This document shows positions 45,142-54,014 of a DNA stretch of 64,000 nt, piece after piece. Source of the DNA: BRH-c54 sp965284565 (lineage in GTDB: Bacteria > Bacteroidota > Bacteroidia > Flavobacteriales_E > Vicingaceae). The stretch spans positions 682,001 to 746,000 of the forward strand of contig OZ260100.1 of the NCBI GenBank assembly GCA_965284565.1. Reading direction: 5' to 3'. The position numbers and the translations under genes are program-made. Each line of letters starts with the position of its first letter. Position 1 is the stretch's first letter. Under the pieces are notes generated by a model. The model searched no databases and was not told where the DNA came from. It saw only the letters and a list, made by a program, of their open reading frames with translations.

Positions 45142-46410
45142 ATGGACATACTAATCAAATCAGCAGTAATCGTTGACAACAACTCAAATTTGAATGGGCA
45201 AAAAATGGACATTCTTATTGAAAAAGGAATTATCGTTAAAATAGCTAAATCCATTAAAAATTCAGGGAACTACAAGGAAATTTCCTATCCTGATTTGCAC
45301 GTTTCTATTGGTTGGTTTGATTTTAGAGCTAACTTTTGCGACCCAGGGAATGAACACAAAGAAGATTTTACTAGCGGTTTAAAAGCTGCTGCTTTAGGAG
45401 GTTTTACAGGTGTTGTTGCCATGCCCGATACTTATCCAACTATCGATAGCAAATCTGGAATTGAGTATGTGATTAACAAAACTAACAACTCTATTGTTAA
45501 TGTTTATCCTGCTGGATGTTTGTCTGAAAAAGCTGAAGGAAAAGAAATTGCCGAAATGTACGACATGCACAATGCCGGTGCAATAGTTTTTACCGACAAT
45601 AAAAAAAGCATAGAAAACCCAAGTTTGCTTACCCGAGCCATGCTCTATACCAAATCATTCAATGGGTTGATAATGGAATTTCCTAACGAAAAGAATATAT
45701 TTAACAAAGGTCAAATAAACGAAGGAGTGGTTAGTACCCGATTGGGAATGAAAGGCATTCCGTCTTTAGCCGAAGAACTGCAAGTAGCACGAGCCATTTA
45801 CTTAGCCGAATATTGCGATGCAGCTATTCACTTAACCAATATTTCAGCAAAAAAATCGGTAGAACTGATAAAACAAGCCAAAGCTAAAGGACTAAAAGTT
45901 ACTGCTGATGTAAACTCTTACCACTTACTGCTAGACGAAACAGCATTGGAAACTTTTGACAGCAACTACAAAGTATTGCCTCCACTAAGAACCAAAGAAG
46001 ACCAAAAAGCATTAATAAAAGGACTGAAAGAAGGAACGATAGACATTATTTGTTCCGACCACACACCCGAAAATATTGAAAACAAAAAATGTGAGTTCGA
46101 CCATGCAGCTTTTGGTATCATTAACTTACAAACTTCTTTTGCAGTTGCTCATACCGCCATTAAAAACAAATTGCCTTTAGCCGATTTTATTGAAAAAATA
46201 AGCGTTGCACCACGCCAATTGCTGCACCTAACCGTTCCTGAAATAAAAGAAAAAACAGCAGCTAACCTTACCTTATTTAGCCCCAACAGCGAAACCCAAC
46301 TTGCCATTAGCGATATTGTTTCTAAATCTAAAAACTCACCTTTTATCGGTAAAAAATTGAACGGCAAAGTGTATGGCGTAATTAATAAAAATAAAGTGTT
46401 AGTGGCTTAG
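45142..46410 (+). CDS. Dihydroorotase-like amidohydrolase lacking metal ligands
   Basis: A 422-residue amidohydrolase-fold protein clearly related to class I dihydroorotases (DILIEKGIIVKIA at the N-terminus, GLKAAALGGFTGVVAMPDTYP, STRLGMKGIPSLAEEL, SDHTPENIENKKCEFDHA). The metal-binding D-x-H-x-H of active enzymes reads FDFRANF here (HxH replaced by R and N). The later HVS-type histidine is N (HLTNIS), and the PHH of the next ligand is SYH. Only the D of SDHTP is kept. It is probably not a working dihydroorotase and may be a structural partner, like the inactive PyrC' of Pseudomonas (inference). It lies 154 nt downstream of the BatA-domain gene. Confidence 0.88.
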   Translation: MDILIKSAVIVDNNSNLNGQKMDILIEKGIIVKIAKSIKNSGNYKEISYPDLHVSIGWFDFRANFCDPGNEHKEDFTSGLKAAALGGFTGVVAMPDTYPTIDSKSGIEYVINKTNNSIVNVYPAGCLSEKAEGKEIAEMYDMHNAGAIVFTDNKKSIENPSLLTRAMLYTKSFNGLIMEFPNEKNIFNKGQINEGVVSTRLGMKGIPSLAEELQVARAIYLAEYCDAAIHLTNISAKKSVELIKQAKAKGLKVTADVNSYHLLLDETALETFDSNYKVLPPLRTKEDQKALIKGLKEGTIDIICSDHTPENIENKKCEFDHAAFGIINLQTSFAVAHTAIKNKLPLADFIEKISVAPRQLLHLTVPEIKEKTAANLTLFSPNSETQLAISDIVSKSKNSPFIGKKLNGKVYGVINKNKVLVA

Positions 46411-46456
46411 GATCATTAGTTTTTATAACCAGAAAGTTTTCAATCCACACATCAAT

Positions 46457-46993
46457 TTACTTCTCTCTCATTTTTTTGTAAGCTCTGATGGCTATCATCA
46501 GCAAAACGCCAAAAAGTACAATACCTACAACACCCCAAATCCAACTCATGGCTTCTTTAAGGGTAACTAAAAACACTATGGCGAATAAAAAAATGGTAGC
46601 TACTTCGTTCCAAATGCGTAGCTTAAATGAGGAATATTTAATTTCATTTTTTTGCAACTGAACAAATATACGATGACACATAAAATGATAAACATACAAT
46701 GCCATTACAAAGGTAAGTTTAACATGCATCCACGGTTGCGATAAATAATACCCAAAATTGGTATAGAGCAACCAACCTGCAAAAAAAGCGGTTAATATTG
46801 CCGATGGCCAAGTAATACCATACCACAAGCGTCTGCTCATGATTTTATATTGTTCTTGCAAAATCGCTTTGGCACTTTCTTCTTTCTCTTCGGCTTCTAC
46901 ATGGTAGATAAACAAACGCACAATGTAAAATAACCCAGCAAACCAAGTGACTACAAATATGATGTGTAAAGCTTTTATGTATAGTAGGTTCAT
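46457..46993 (-). CDS. hemJ: Protoporphyrinogen IX oxidase HemJ-like membrane protein
   Basis: A 178-residue inner-membrane protein with four or five helices. KALHIIFVVTWFAGLFYIVRLF places the conserved histidine at H10. IMSRRLWYGITWPSAI and QPWMHVKLTFV contain the conserved R, W and K residues of HemJ. HemJ oxidises protoporphyrinogen IX to protoporphyrin IX in haem synthesis in organisms without HemG or HemY. The family was formerly labelled CopD-like, so databases may use either name. It converges with the dihydroorotase homologue. Confidence 0.85.
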   Translation of the reverse strand: MNLLYIKALHIIFVVTWFAGLFYIVRLFIYHVEAEEKEESAKAILQEQYKIMSRRLWYGITWPSAILTAFFAGWLLYTNFGYYLSQPWMHVKLTFVMALYVYHFMCHRIFVQLQKNEIKYSSFKLRIWNEVATIFLFAIVFLVTLKEAMSWIWGVVGIVLFGVLLMIAIRAYKKMREK

Positions 46994-47115
46994 GAGTGTA
47001 AAAGTAGTATTTTTTTAAGTTAGTTAATAGTTAGTTTAATAGTTTATAAGGTTATGAGTTTATTGTTTTTCTGTCTTTACGAGTGAAGTACGAACGAAGT
47101 ATATTGTTTTTTCCT

Positions 47116-47181
47116 GTCATTTTGAGCAATGTTTTTCATGCTGTTATAAAACAGTACTGAAAAACGATGTCGAGAAACATA
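47116..47181 (+). repeat. 66-bp palindromic extragenic element, plus orientation
   Basis: It begins TGTCATTTTGAGCAA and ends GTCGAGAAACAT. The centre is a hairpin: GTTTTTCA/TGAAAAAC (8 bp) and CTGTT/AACAG with an ATAA loop (47132-47166). Confidence 0.6.
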
Positions 47182-47252
47182 AGTTCAGCGAAGCTAAATC
47201 TTCTTATTGATTGACCTTTGCATCTAATTAAAAATTCAAATCCTAACCAACA

Positions 47253-47318
47253 AGATGTCTCTAGCTGCATTTTACTAAGTTGAGTACCTCAACTTGTAAA
47301 ATTTTGTTCGACATGACA
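47253..47318 (-). repeat. 66-bp palindromic extragenic element, minus orientation
   Basis: Read on the minus strand it begins TGTCATGTCGAACAA and ends CTAGAGACATCT, matching the ends of 47116-47181. The centre is a different hairpin: ATTTTAC and AAGTTGA pair with TCAACTT and GTAAAAT, 14 bp with one bulged base (47269-47302). Confidence 0.6.
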
Positions 47319-47399
47319 TAATGAAAACACAAAAGACTGCTTCAGCTCTAACACAAAAATCCAACACAATACTTAGTAGTGACGGTAAAGAAATAGTAA

Positions 47400-48578
47400 T
47401 TAAAAATTATGATTATACCCTATACTGAACTCTAAAAAATCGGCAATTCCCATATTGGTATTGACATAAACACCTAAAAACAAATTGCTTTTTGGTAGCG
47501 TATTGGTGTTTTTAGCATAGAAATTTAATCCCTTACGAGTAGATAAAACTTGCCTCAACGTAGAAATTACACCTTTTGAAGGATGGTGATAATTAAAATA
47601 GGGTTTGTATAAATTAAATTCCAATTCTAAATCTAAGCCTACATGTCCCATAAGGAACTCATTGTTTACAAATAAAATAAAGTTGGAAGCTTGTAAAGTA
47701 GGATTGCCATTTAATTTTTCGCCTCTGTTAGCAGATAAATCATTGTAATAATGCTGATAAAACCGATAGGTAAAACCCACACTCAATTTTGAATGATGGT
47801 TAATGGTATATCCATAACCTAACGAAGCAGAATGAACAGGTTGATTAATGCCTTGTACAGGCCCTTCATTTTCACTTTGCTCATGATAGCCCAATCCATA
47901 TCGGAATTTGACAAAAGACTTTTTAGAACGATTGTAATCATTGTTAACTATAGGCCTTTCTTTTTTAGTGTTTTCATAAAACTGCCCTGAAATTCCTATC
48001 AATAAGGAGTTCATTCCTTTGTTGGGTAAATTAACATGACTGTTAGATTGATGCGCCAACCCCACACCAAGTTTTAAGGAAAATTTATCTCTCGAAAGAA
48101 TTTCTCTGTTCAACGCAATTCTAAAATCCCAAGTAAAAGGAGCACTAACAATAATGTTTTCAGGATTATTTATAGGATGATAGGTCTTATTAAAATAAGA
48201 CATTCCCAAGCCCAATTTTAAATGATAATTGTGTTTAGATTTATTAAAAACGCTAAAATCTATAAACTTTCCTAAGCTTACTTGATGTCCGAAAATTTGG
48301 TTGTTGCCAAAATGCGAAAAATTTAAGCTAAACCCGACTTCTGGAAAATTGTAATACCTTTCCCATTTGGTAGTATCTGTTCTGTAATTTCCTACAGAAA
48401 ATGATACCGTATTTTGCATGGTATTTTTTGGAAAATTGTCAAAAAAATTAGGAATAATCTTTCCCGCAGCATATTCACTTTCAAAAAAGAGATTTTTTTG
48501 ATCTTCTTTTTCTTGTGAATAAATTGAAGAAACAAATCCAAAAAGAAAAAGAGATATTATTCTAATTTTCCGTGGCAT
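47400..48578 (-). CDS. PagL-like lipid A deacylase / acyloxyacyl hydrolase family outer membrane protein
   Basis: A 392-residue outer membrane beta-barrel from the ATG at 48578, with a signal peptide (MPRKIRIISLFLFGFVSSIYSQ). The barrel part resembles PagL: LAHQSNSHVNLPNKGMNSLLIGISGQF-type segment carries the conserved H-x-S-N...P-N-x-G-x-N signature with the active-site His/Ser. PagL removes a 3-O-acyl chain from lipid A. This protein is longer, with a C-terminal extension of strands ending YNHNF. A GTG at 48611 would add 11 residues before the signal peptide and is not preferred. The gene overlaps the end of secA by 22 nt, so it is probably translated from the secA transcript. Confidence 0.82.
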   Translation of the reverse strand: MPRKIRIISLFLFGFVSSIYSQEKEDQKNLFFESEYAAGKIIPNFFDNFPKNTMQNTVSFSVGNYRTDTTKWERYYNFPEVGFSLNFSHFGNNQIFGHQVSLGKFIDFSVFNKSKHNYHLKLGLGMSYFNKTYHPINNPENIIVSAPFTWDFRIALNREILSRDKFSLKLGVGLAHQSNSHVNLPNKGMNSLLIGISGQFYENTKKERPIVNNDYNRSKKSFVKFRYGLGYHEQSENEGPVQGINQPVHSASLGYGYTINHHSKLSVGFTYRFYQHYYNDLSANRGEKLNGNPTLQASNFILFVNNEFLMGHVGLDLELEFNLYKPYFNYHHPSKGVISTLRQVLSTRKGLNFYAKNTNTLPKSNLFLGVYVNTNMGIADFLEFSIGYNHNF

Positions 48579-51500
48579 TGTTTGTATTTTTTTCCACTTC
48601 CACACGGACACAAATCATTTCTACCCACTTTTTTCTCTACTCTTACGGGTTGAGCTTTTGGCTTTTCTTGTTGATTTGGTTGTGCCGGATTACCTGCATT
48701 ATCTGGTCGGCTAGTTTCCAATTTATCTAAATCTGATTTTGGTGCCGGAGTAGCTTCTTTTGCTTTAATCTCTCCATCTTTTGGTTTAGGTAATCCGCAT
48801 TTCATTAAGAAACTGCCAATTTCCTTATTCATTTTTAATAAAATAGATTGAAACAATTTAAAAGCTTCAAATTTGTAAATCAATAAGGGATCTTTTTGCT
48901 CATGAACTGCATTTTGAACCGATTGTTTCAAATCATCCATTTCTCTTAAATGCTCTTTCCAGTTATCATCAATAATGGCAAGAATTACACCTTTCTCTAT
49001 AGATTTAACCAACTCTTTTCCTTGAGATTCATACGCTTTTTGAAGTGGTGTAGGAACATTTAAGCTTTTTATTCCATCAGTAATCGGAACTAAAATATTC
49101 TCATACGTTGCTCCTTGGTTTTCATAAACATCTTTAATTACTGGGAAAGCAGTTTCTGCTAAGGCTTCAGATTTTCTTAAATAGTGATTATAAGCCAACT
49201 CATGAATATCTTCTGTAAGCTCTTCAGTTTTGCTTTCTAAGAATGTTTTTTCATCTACAGGACTCTCAATAGATAAGTATCTGATTAAGTCTAATTGGAA
49301 ATTTTCGAAATCTCTCATTTCCTGATTTTCTTCTACCAAGGCTTCAGCAATATCATAAATCATATTAGAAATTTCAACACCCAATCTTTCTCCAAACAAC
49401 GCTTTTCTTCTTTTGGTATAAATCACCTCACGCTGAGCGTTCATAATGTCATCATACTCCAACAATCTTTTTCTAATACCAAAATTGTTTTCCTCTACTT
49501 TTTTCTGAGCTCTTTCAATGGATTTACTTACCATAGAGTGCTGAATTACTTCGCCCTCTTCAATACCCATTCTGTCCATTAGTTTAATGATTCGTTCAGA
49601 ATTGAACAAACGCATTAAATTGTCTTCCAATGAAACAAAAAACTGAGAAGACCCCGGATCCCCTTGTCGTCCTGCTCTACCTCTAAGCTGTCTGTCAACC
49701 CTTCTAGAATCATGTCTTTCTGTACCAACAATAGCTAAACCACCAGCTTCTTTAACACCTTCGCCCAATTTAATATCGGTACCTCTACCAGCCATGTTGG
49801 TAGCTATGGTTACCGCTCCAGGCTTACCTGCTTCAGCTACAATTTCTGCTTCACGCTGATGTAATTTCGCATTTAATACATTGTGTTTAATGCCTTTCAT
49901 TTTAAGCATTCTACCTAACAATTCAGAAATTTCTACGGAAGTTGTCCCTACCAAAACTGGTCTTTTTGCTTCCACTAAAGCCACTATTTCATCTATAATG
50001 GCATTGTATTTTTCTCTGGTAGTTTTATAAACTAAATCTTCTTTATCTTTTCGTTGTATAGGTCTGTTGGTTGGAATTACAACAACATCTAACTTATAAA
50101 TATCCCACAACTCCTGAGATTCAGTTTCAGCAGTACCCGTCATACCCGAAAGTTTGTGGTACATTCTGAAATAATTTTGAAGCGTAACTGTAGCATAGGT
50201 TTGAGTTGCGGCTTCAATTTTTACATTTTCTTTTGCCTCTATTGCTTGGTGAAGACCGTCAGAATAACGTCTTCCATCCATAATACGGCCTGTTTGCTCA
50301 TCGACAATTTTTACTTTGTTATCCATCACCACATATTCCACATCATTCTCGAACATGGCATACGCTTTTAATAATTGATTAATGGTATGAATTCTTTCAG
50401 CTTTTATAGAGTAATCTTGAATTACTTTGTCTTTTTCGGCAAGTTTTTCTTTTTCATTGCTAACCGATTTCTCCAACTTAGCTACTTCAGAACCAATATC
50501 TGGTAAAATAAAGAAATTAGGGTCATCACCTGTTCCAGTTATTAAATCAATCCCTTTATCGGTAAGTTCTACAGAATTAGATTTTTCATCAATAATAAAA
50601 AACAATTCAGCATCAGCTTTATGCATTTCCTTGTTTTGGTCTTGCATGTAAAAGTTTTCTGTTTTTTGTAAGATAGATTTTATTCCATGCTCACTCAAGA
50701 ACTTAATTAAAGCTTTGTTTTTTGGTAACCCTCTGTGGGCTCTAAGTAAAGCCAAACCACCTTCTTCTAAGGCTTCTTTGCTTAGTTTTTCATTATTTAT
50801 TGCAGGAGCAAGTAGTTTTTTAGCTTGAGTTAAAGCAGTATTAGCAAATCCTTTTTGTGCAGCCATCAATTTTTCTACTCTTGGTTTGAGTTCATAAAAC
50901 TCATGTTTATCGCCTTTTGGAGTAGGACCTGAGATAATTAATGGTGTTCTTGCGTCATCAATTAATACAGAATCCACCTCATCCACAATAGCATAATGAT
51001 GTTTTCTCTGTACTAAATCTTCTGGAGAACGAGCCATATTATCTCTAAGGTAATCAAAACCGAACTCATTATTTGTTCCGTAAGTAATGTCTGCCAAATA
51101 GGCTTTTCTTCTTTCTGGAGAATTGGGCTGGTGCTTATCAATACAATCAACTGTTAAGCCATGGAACTCAAATAAAGGAGCCATCCACTCGCTATCTCTT
51201 TTTGCCAAGTAATCGTTTACAGTTACTAGATGAACACCTCTTCCTGCTAATGCATTTAGGTAAACAGGTAATGTTCCTACTAAAGTTTTACCCTCACCTG
51301 TCATCATTTCAGCAATTTTTCCCTGATGTAAAACAGTACCACCGATTAACTGAACATCATAATGCACCATGTCCCAAACAATTTCAGAACCAGCAGCCAA
51401 CCACGAGTTGTAGTAAGTAGCTTTTTCACCATTAATTTCTACATTATCTTTAATGGCAGCAATATCTCTGTCCATTTGCGAAGCTGCAACTTCTATGGTT

Positions 51501-51895
51501 TCATTTTGAGAAAATCTTCTGGCAGTTTCTTTCATTACTGCAAAAGCTTCAGGTTGAATCTCCAACAAAACTTCTTCTATTAACGAAAGCACTTGTTTGT
51601 CTAATTCATCAATTTCAGCATAAATTTTTTCTTTTTCGTTAATGCTTAGTGATGCATCTGTCTCAATTTTTTGCTTTAATTCTTCTATTTGATTTTCCAG
51701 CGTACTGGTTTTTTCTTTAATTTTTTCTTTGAAATAAGTTGTTTTTGCTCTTAATTCATCATTGGTTAATGAACTTAGCTGAGGGTAAACAGCTGCAACT
51801 TGATCTATAATTGGAGATAATTCTTTTATATCTCTATCTTTTTTACTTCCTAAAAATGTTTTTAGTACTTTACCTAATAATCCTTCTGCTGACAT
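48557..51895 (-). CDS. secA: Protein translocase ATPase SecA
   Basis: The 1112-residue motor of Sec protein export. The Walker A is MTGEGKTLVGTL, Walker B AIVDEVDSVLID, and the motif VTIATNMAGRGTDIKLG belongs to the second nucleotide domain. The C-terminus carries an intact zinc-binding tail (CPCGSGKKYKQCHG), used with SecB or ribosomes. It is about 200 residues longer than E. coli SecA; the extra residues lie mainly after LIISGPTPKGDKHEFY and in an N-terminal coiled-coil insertion (about 55-95). This size is usual in Bacteroidota. CAAATTTA at 51986-51993 (TAAATTTG on the minus strand) may be its -7 promoter element. Confidence 0.97.
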   Translation of the reverse strand: MSAEGLLGKVLKTFLGSKKDRDIKELSPIIDQVAAVYPQLSSLTNDELRAKTTYFKEKIKEKTSTLENQIEELKQKIETDASLSINEKEKIYAEIDELDKQVLSLIEEVLLEIQPEAFAVMKETARRFSQNETIEVAASQMDRDIAAIKDNVEINGEKATYYNSWLAAGSEIVWDMVHYDVQLIGGTVLHQGKIAEMMTGEGKTLVGTLPVYLNALAGRGVHLVTVNDYLAKRDSEWMAPLFEFHGLTVDCIDKHQPNSPERRKAYLADITYGTNNEFGFDYLRDNMARSPEDLVQRKHHYAIVDEVDSVLIDDARTPLIISGPTPKGDKHEFYELKPRVEKLMAAQKGFANTALTQAKKLLAPAINNEKLSKEALEEGGLALLRAHRGLPKNKALIKFLSEHGIKSILQKTENFYMQDQNKEMHKADAELFFIIDEKSNSVELTDKGIDLITGTGDDPNFFILPDIGSEVAKLEKSVSNEKEKLAEKDKVIQDYSIKAERIHTINQLLKAYAMFENDVEYVVMDNKVKIVDEQTGRIMDGRRYSDGLHQAIEAKENVKIEAATQTYATVTLQNYFRMYHKLSGMTGTAETESQELWDIYKLDVVVIPTNRPIQRKDKEDLVYKTTREKYNAIIDEIVALVEAKRPVLVGTTSVEISELLGRMLKMKGIKHNVLNAKLHQREAEIVAEAGKPGAVTIATNMAGRGTDIKLGEGVKEAGGLAIVGTERHDSRRVDRQLRGRAGRQGDPGSSQFFVSLEDNLMRLFNSERIIKLMDRMGIEEGEVIQHSMVSKSIERAQKKVEENNFGIRKRLLEYDDIMNAQREVIYTKRRKALFGERLGVEISNMIYDIAEALVEENQEMRDFENFQLDLIRYLSIESPVDEKTFLESKTEELTEDIHELAYNHYLRKSEALAETAFPVIKDVYENQGATYENILVPITDGIKSLNVPTPLQKAYESQGKELVKSIEKGVILAIIDDNWKEHLREMDDLKQSVQNAVHEQKDPLLIYKFEAFKLFQSILLKMNKEIGSFLMKCGLPKPKDGEIKAKEATPAPKSDLDKLETSRPDNAGNPAQPNQQEKPKAQPVRVEKKVGRNDLCPCGSGKKYKQCHGKLE

Positions 51896-51985
51896 TATAT
51901 ATTTTTATTTTTCTATTGGTTGTCAAAATGATTACCAAAATAATAATTTCTTTGGTTTTCTGTCATATTGACTTAGTTGAACCGA

Positions 51986-51993
51986 CAAATTTA
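51986..51993 (-). promoter_or_regulatory. Candidate -7 element for secA
   Basis: TAAATTTG on the minus strand matches TAnnTTTG, about 90 nt before the secA ATG. The leader contains long T-rich runs and no obvious -33. Confidence 0.35.
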
Positions 51994-52124
51994 GCTAATT
52001 AAAGTTTAATTGATACTTTTTGAGCTGATTTAATAACACAACTTTTTGACTTTTGCGGCTGTTAAAAAAAGCTAACATTTTTGTTTTATCTAAGGTTTGA
52101 GTGATGGTTTTTTTAGTTTTTACC

Positions 52125-52132
52125 TACATTTG
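52125..52132 (+). promoter_or_regulatory. Candidate -7 element for the M23 peptidase gene
   Basis: TACATTTG matches TAnnTTTG and ends 31 nt before the ATG at 52164. A TTTG occurs further upstream (52096-52099) at a longer spacing than usual. Confidence 0.4.
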
Positions 52133-52163
52133 TCAAAATATTTTCAATAGCAGAGTAAAATAA

Positions 52164-53030
52164 ATGAGTCGCCCAAAGAAAAAGAAGTTTCAAAAATTGA
52201 AGCATAAGTACCGTTTGGTAATTCTGAATGATGATACTTTTGAAGAAAAAGTTTCACTTCGTCTATCCAGACTTAACGTGTTTTCTATTGTTGGCGTTTC
52301 TATCATTTTTTTAATTACTGCCGTTACTTTGCTAATTGCTTTTACTCCAATTAGAGAATTTATTCCTGGTTATGCCAATGTAAACGTTAGGAAAACAGGG
52401 CTTCAAAATGCACTTAAAGTAGATTCTATGGAAGTGGTGTTGGCAGAAAAACAGTTGTATATTGATAATATTAAAAACATTATTCAGGGAAATCCTATAG
52501 ATTTTAATCAGGAAACACATATAGATTCCAGTTTAGATTATAAAAGCATTACCAACCTTAGAAGTCAGGAAGATTCTATTTTAAGAACCATGGTAGAAAC
52601 CGAGGAAAAATATAACCTTTTTGCTTCGGCAAATAAAAATCCATCAACCATAAGCAGCTTTATTTTTTATAGCCCGTTAAAAGGTACTATTACTAACTCT
52701 TTTAACATGAAATCTGCTAATAAACATTTGGGAACTGATATTGTGGCACCTAAAAATGAACCTATAAAAGCTACTTTAGAAGGAACAGTAATTTTTGCCG
52801 AATGGACCAACGAATCTGGTTACGTTATTCAGCTACAACATGAAAACAATTTAATTTCAGTATACAAACACAATTCTATTTTGCACAAAAAAATTGGCGA
52901 CAGGGTAAGTGCAGGAGAAATTATTGCCATTATTGGAAATACCGGAGAATTTTCGTCAGGTCCTCATTTGCATTTTGAGTTGTGGTACAATGGTATTCCG
53001 CTAAATCCAGAGGAGTATATTTCTTTTTAA
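52164..53030 (+). CDS. M23-family (LytM) peptidoglycan endopeptidase
   Basis: A 288-residue cell-wall hydrolase anchored in the inner membrane. After a basic cytoplasmic start (about 1-45) comes one membrane helix (about 46-70), a coiled linker (about 80-160) and the C-terminal LytM domain (about 170-285). Active-site motifs are intact: HLGTDI (zinc H and D), VYKHNS and GPHLHFEL (HxH). It likely cleaves peptide cross-links in the periplasm and may assist growth or division. It is divergent from secA with 268 nt between them. The two 116-bp repeats at 53035-53253 follow it. Confidence 0.93.
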   Translation: MSRPKKKKFQKLKHKYRLVILNDDTFEEKVSLRLSRLNVFSIVGVSIIFLITAVTLLIAFTPIREFIPGYANVNVRKTGLQNALKVDSMEVVLAEKQLYIDNIKNIIQGNPIDFNQETHIDSSLDYKSITNLRSQEDSILRTMVETEEKYNLFASANKNPSTISSFIFYSPLKGTITNSFNMKSANKHLGTDIVAPKNEPIKATLEGTVIFAEWTNESGYVIQLQHENNLISVYKHNSILHKKIGDRVSAGEIIAIIGNTGEFSSGPHLHFELWYNGIPLNPEEYISF

Positions 53031-53034
53031 TTCT

Positions 53035-53253
53035 TCCCTGACGAAACGCAGTGTAGATCAGGGATCCATTTAATATGAAAAAGTATTATATATAATCTGG
53101 ACTCCTTGTCTTCGCTGAAGCTATCCAAAGAAAAGTATATAATTGTTTTTTCCCTGACGCAACGCAGTGGAGATCAGGGATCCAATTAATGAAAAAGATA
53201 TTAGTAATTAGGCTAGACTCCTTGTCTCCGCTAAAGCTACGCAAGGAGAAGCG
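53035..53253. repeat. Two tandem 116-bp copies of a palindromic intergenic element
   Basis: Copy 1 starts at 53035 and copy 2 at 53151. Both begin TCCCTGACG, share AACGCAGTG and GATCAGGGATCCA, and later ACTCCTTGTCT. Each has two short inverted repeats, CCCTGA...TCAGGG and CTCCTTG...CAAGGAG (the latter complete only in copy 2). No coding sequence spans them. Confidence 0.8.
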
Positions 53254-53311
53254 CGTTGTAGTTTTTGTGTATTGTTCCAAGCGGATGCTTGAAAGAGAGA
53301 GATAGATTTCA

Positions 53312-53920
53312 TTAATTAATTTTCCCTATTAACATGCCAAAACTCAATCCAAAATCAACTCTTTTTAAATTATTTACAAAAATATAAGGTTCTATATAAC
53401 AACCTGCATACATATTTGGAGGAGCTATATATAATTTAAAACTTGTTTGCAATGCAATAAAGTAATTTTTTTCATAAAAGAATTTATAGCTAGGGCTTGT
53501 TGATCCCAACCCTCCAACTCCTAGACCTCCTGTACCGGGAATAACTTCTGTTTTATTTAATCTATAATTCTCTTTCCCTCCAATTATTCCAATTGATGGT
53601 ATAAAACTAAACACCTCGTTTCTATACCATTTGTAATTGTAAGTTAAAGAGTAGCCCTTGATACTTGTAACAATACCAAGTTTGTCATGTTTTGTACCTG
53701 ATTTTACTTCCCAATTGCTGTTTTGAATATGTTGAAGATGAAGAAAATGATCTTTATTACCAAAAGACATTCCTATATTAAACCCTTCACGACTATTGAT
53801 AGTGCCATTAAGACCAAAATTGATAAATAAAAATTTTGGATTTTTATTTAAGCTATCGTTCTGACTTTTTAGTACATAAAAAGAAAAAAAGAATGATAGT
53901 ATTAGTACAATATGCTTCAA
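53312..53920 (-). CDS. Small outer membrane beta-barrel protein (TTG start)
   Basis: A 202-residue protein with a signal peptide (about 1-20, LILSFFFSFYVLKSQ). The mature part has beta-barrel strands with many aromatic and glycine residues (GFNIGMSFGNKDH, FSFIPSIGIIGGKE, YFIALQTSFKLYIA) and ends RVDFGLSFGMLIGKIN. No family is recognised. The TTG at 53920 directly follows an in-frame TAG, and no ATG occurs before the signal peptide, so TTG is the forced start. CAAATATA at 53950-53957 gives TATATTTG on the minus strand as a -7 element, with TTTTG (53978-53974) 16 nt upstream of it. Confidence 0.7.
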   Translation of the reverse strand: MKHIVLILSFFFSFYVLKSQNDSLNKNPKFLFINFGLNGTINSREGFNIGMSFGNKDHFLHLQHIQNSNWEVKSGTKHDKLGIVTSIKGYSLTYNYKWYRNEVFSFIPSIGIIGGKENYRLNKTEVIPGTGGLGVGGLGSTSPSYKFFYEKNYFIALQTSFKLYIAPPNMYAGCYIEPYIFVNNLKRVDFGLSFGMLIGKIN

Positions 53921-53965
53921 CTATTCCTTATAAGTGATTAATAACAAAACAAATATACAACAAAA

Positions 53966-53991
53966 AACCCGACCAAAAACTTGATCGGGTT
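53966..53991 (-). terminator. Rho-independent terminator of the acyl-CoA dehydrogenase gene
   Basis: On the minus strand AACCCGATCAA pairs with TTGGTCGGGTT (11 bp with one U-G pair), then TTTTTTG follows. The U-G pair forms only in the minus-strand RNA, which supports this direction. It lies 23 nt after the stop codon of the gene ending at 54015. Confidence 0.88.
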
Positions 53992-54014
53992 ATGTAAGTA
54001 ATTATGAATTATAA

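Larger units (their letters stand above)
46994..47399. other. Non-coding stretch with an inverted pair of palindromic repeats
   Basis: No gene was found. The segment holds two related 66-bp elements in opposite orientation (47116-47181 and 47253-47318). Near 47041-47054 it holds AGTTTATAAGGTTA, the inverse, with one mismatch, of a 14-mer seen at 9712 and 42890. Confidence 0.6.

Noticed and set aside
51811..52002. A hydrophobic 63-codon plus-strand frame near the secA start
   Set aside because: It overlaps the 5' end of secA on the other strand and is Leu/Ile/Tyr-rich only because the DNA is T-rich.
53086..53280. A 64-codon minus-strand frame across the 116-bp repeats
   Set aside because: It spans both repeat copies and has no recognisable domain; better explained as repetitive non-coding DNA.
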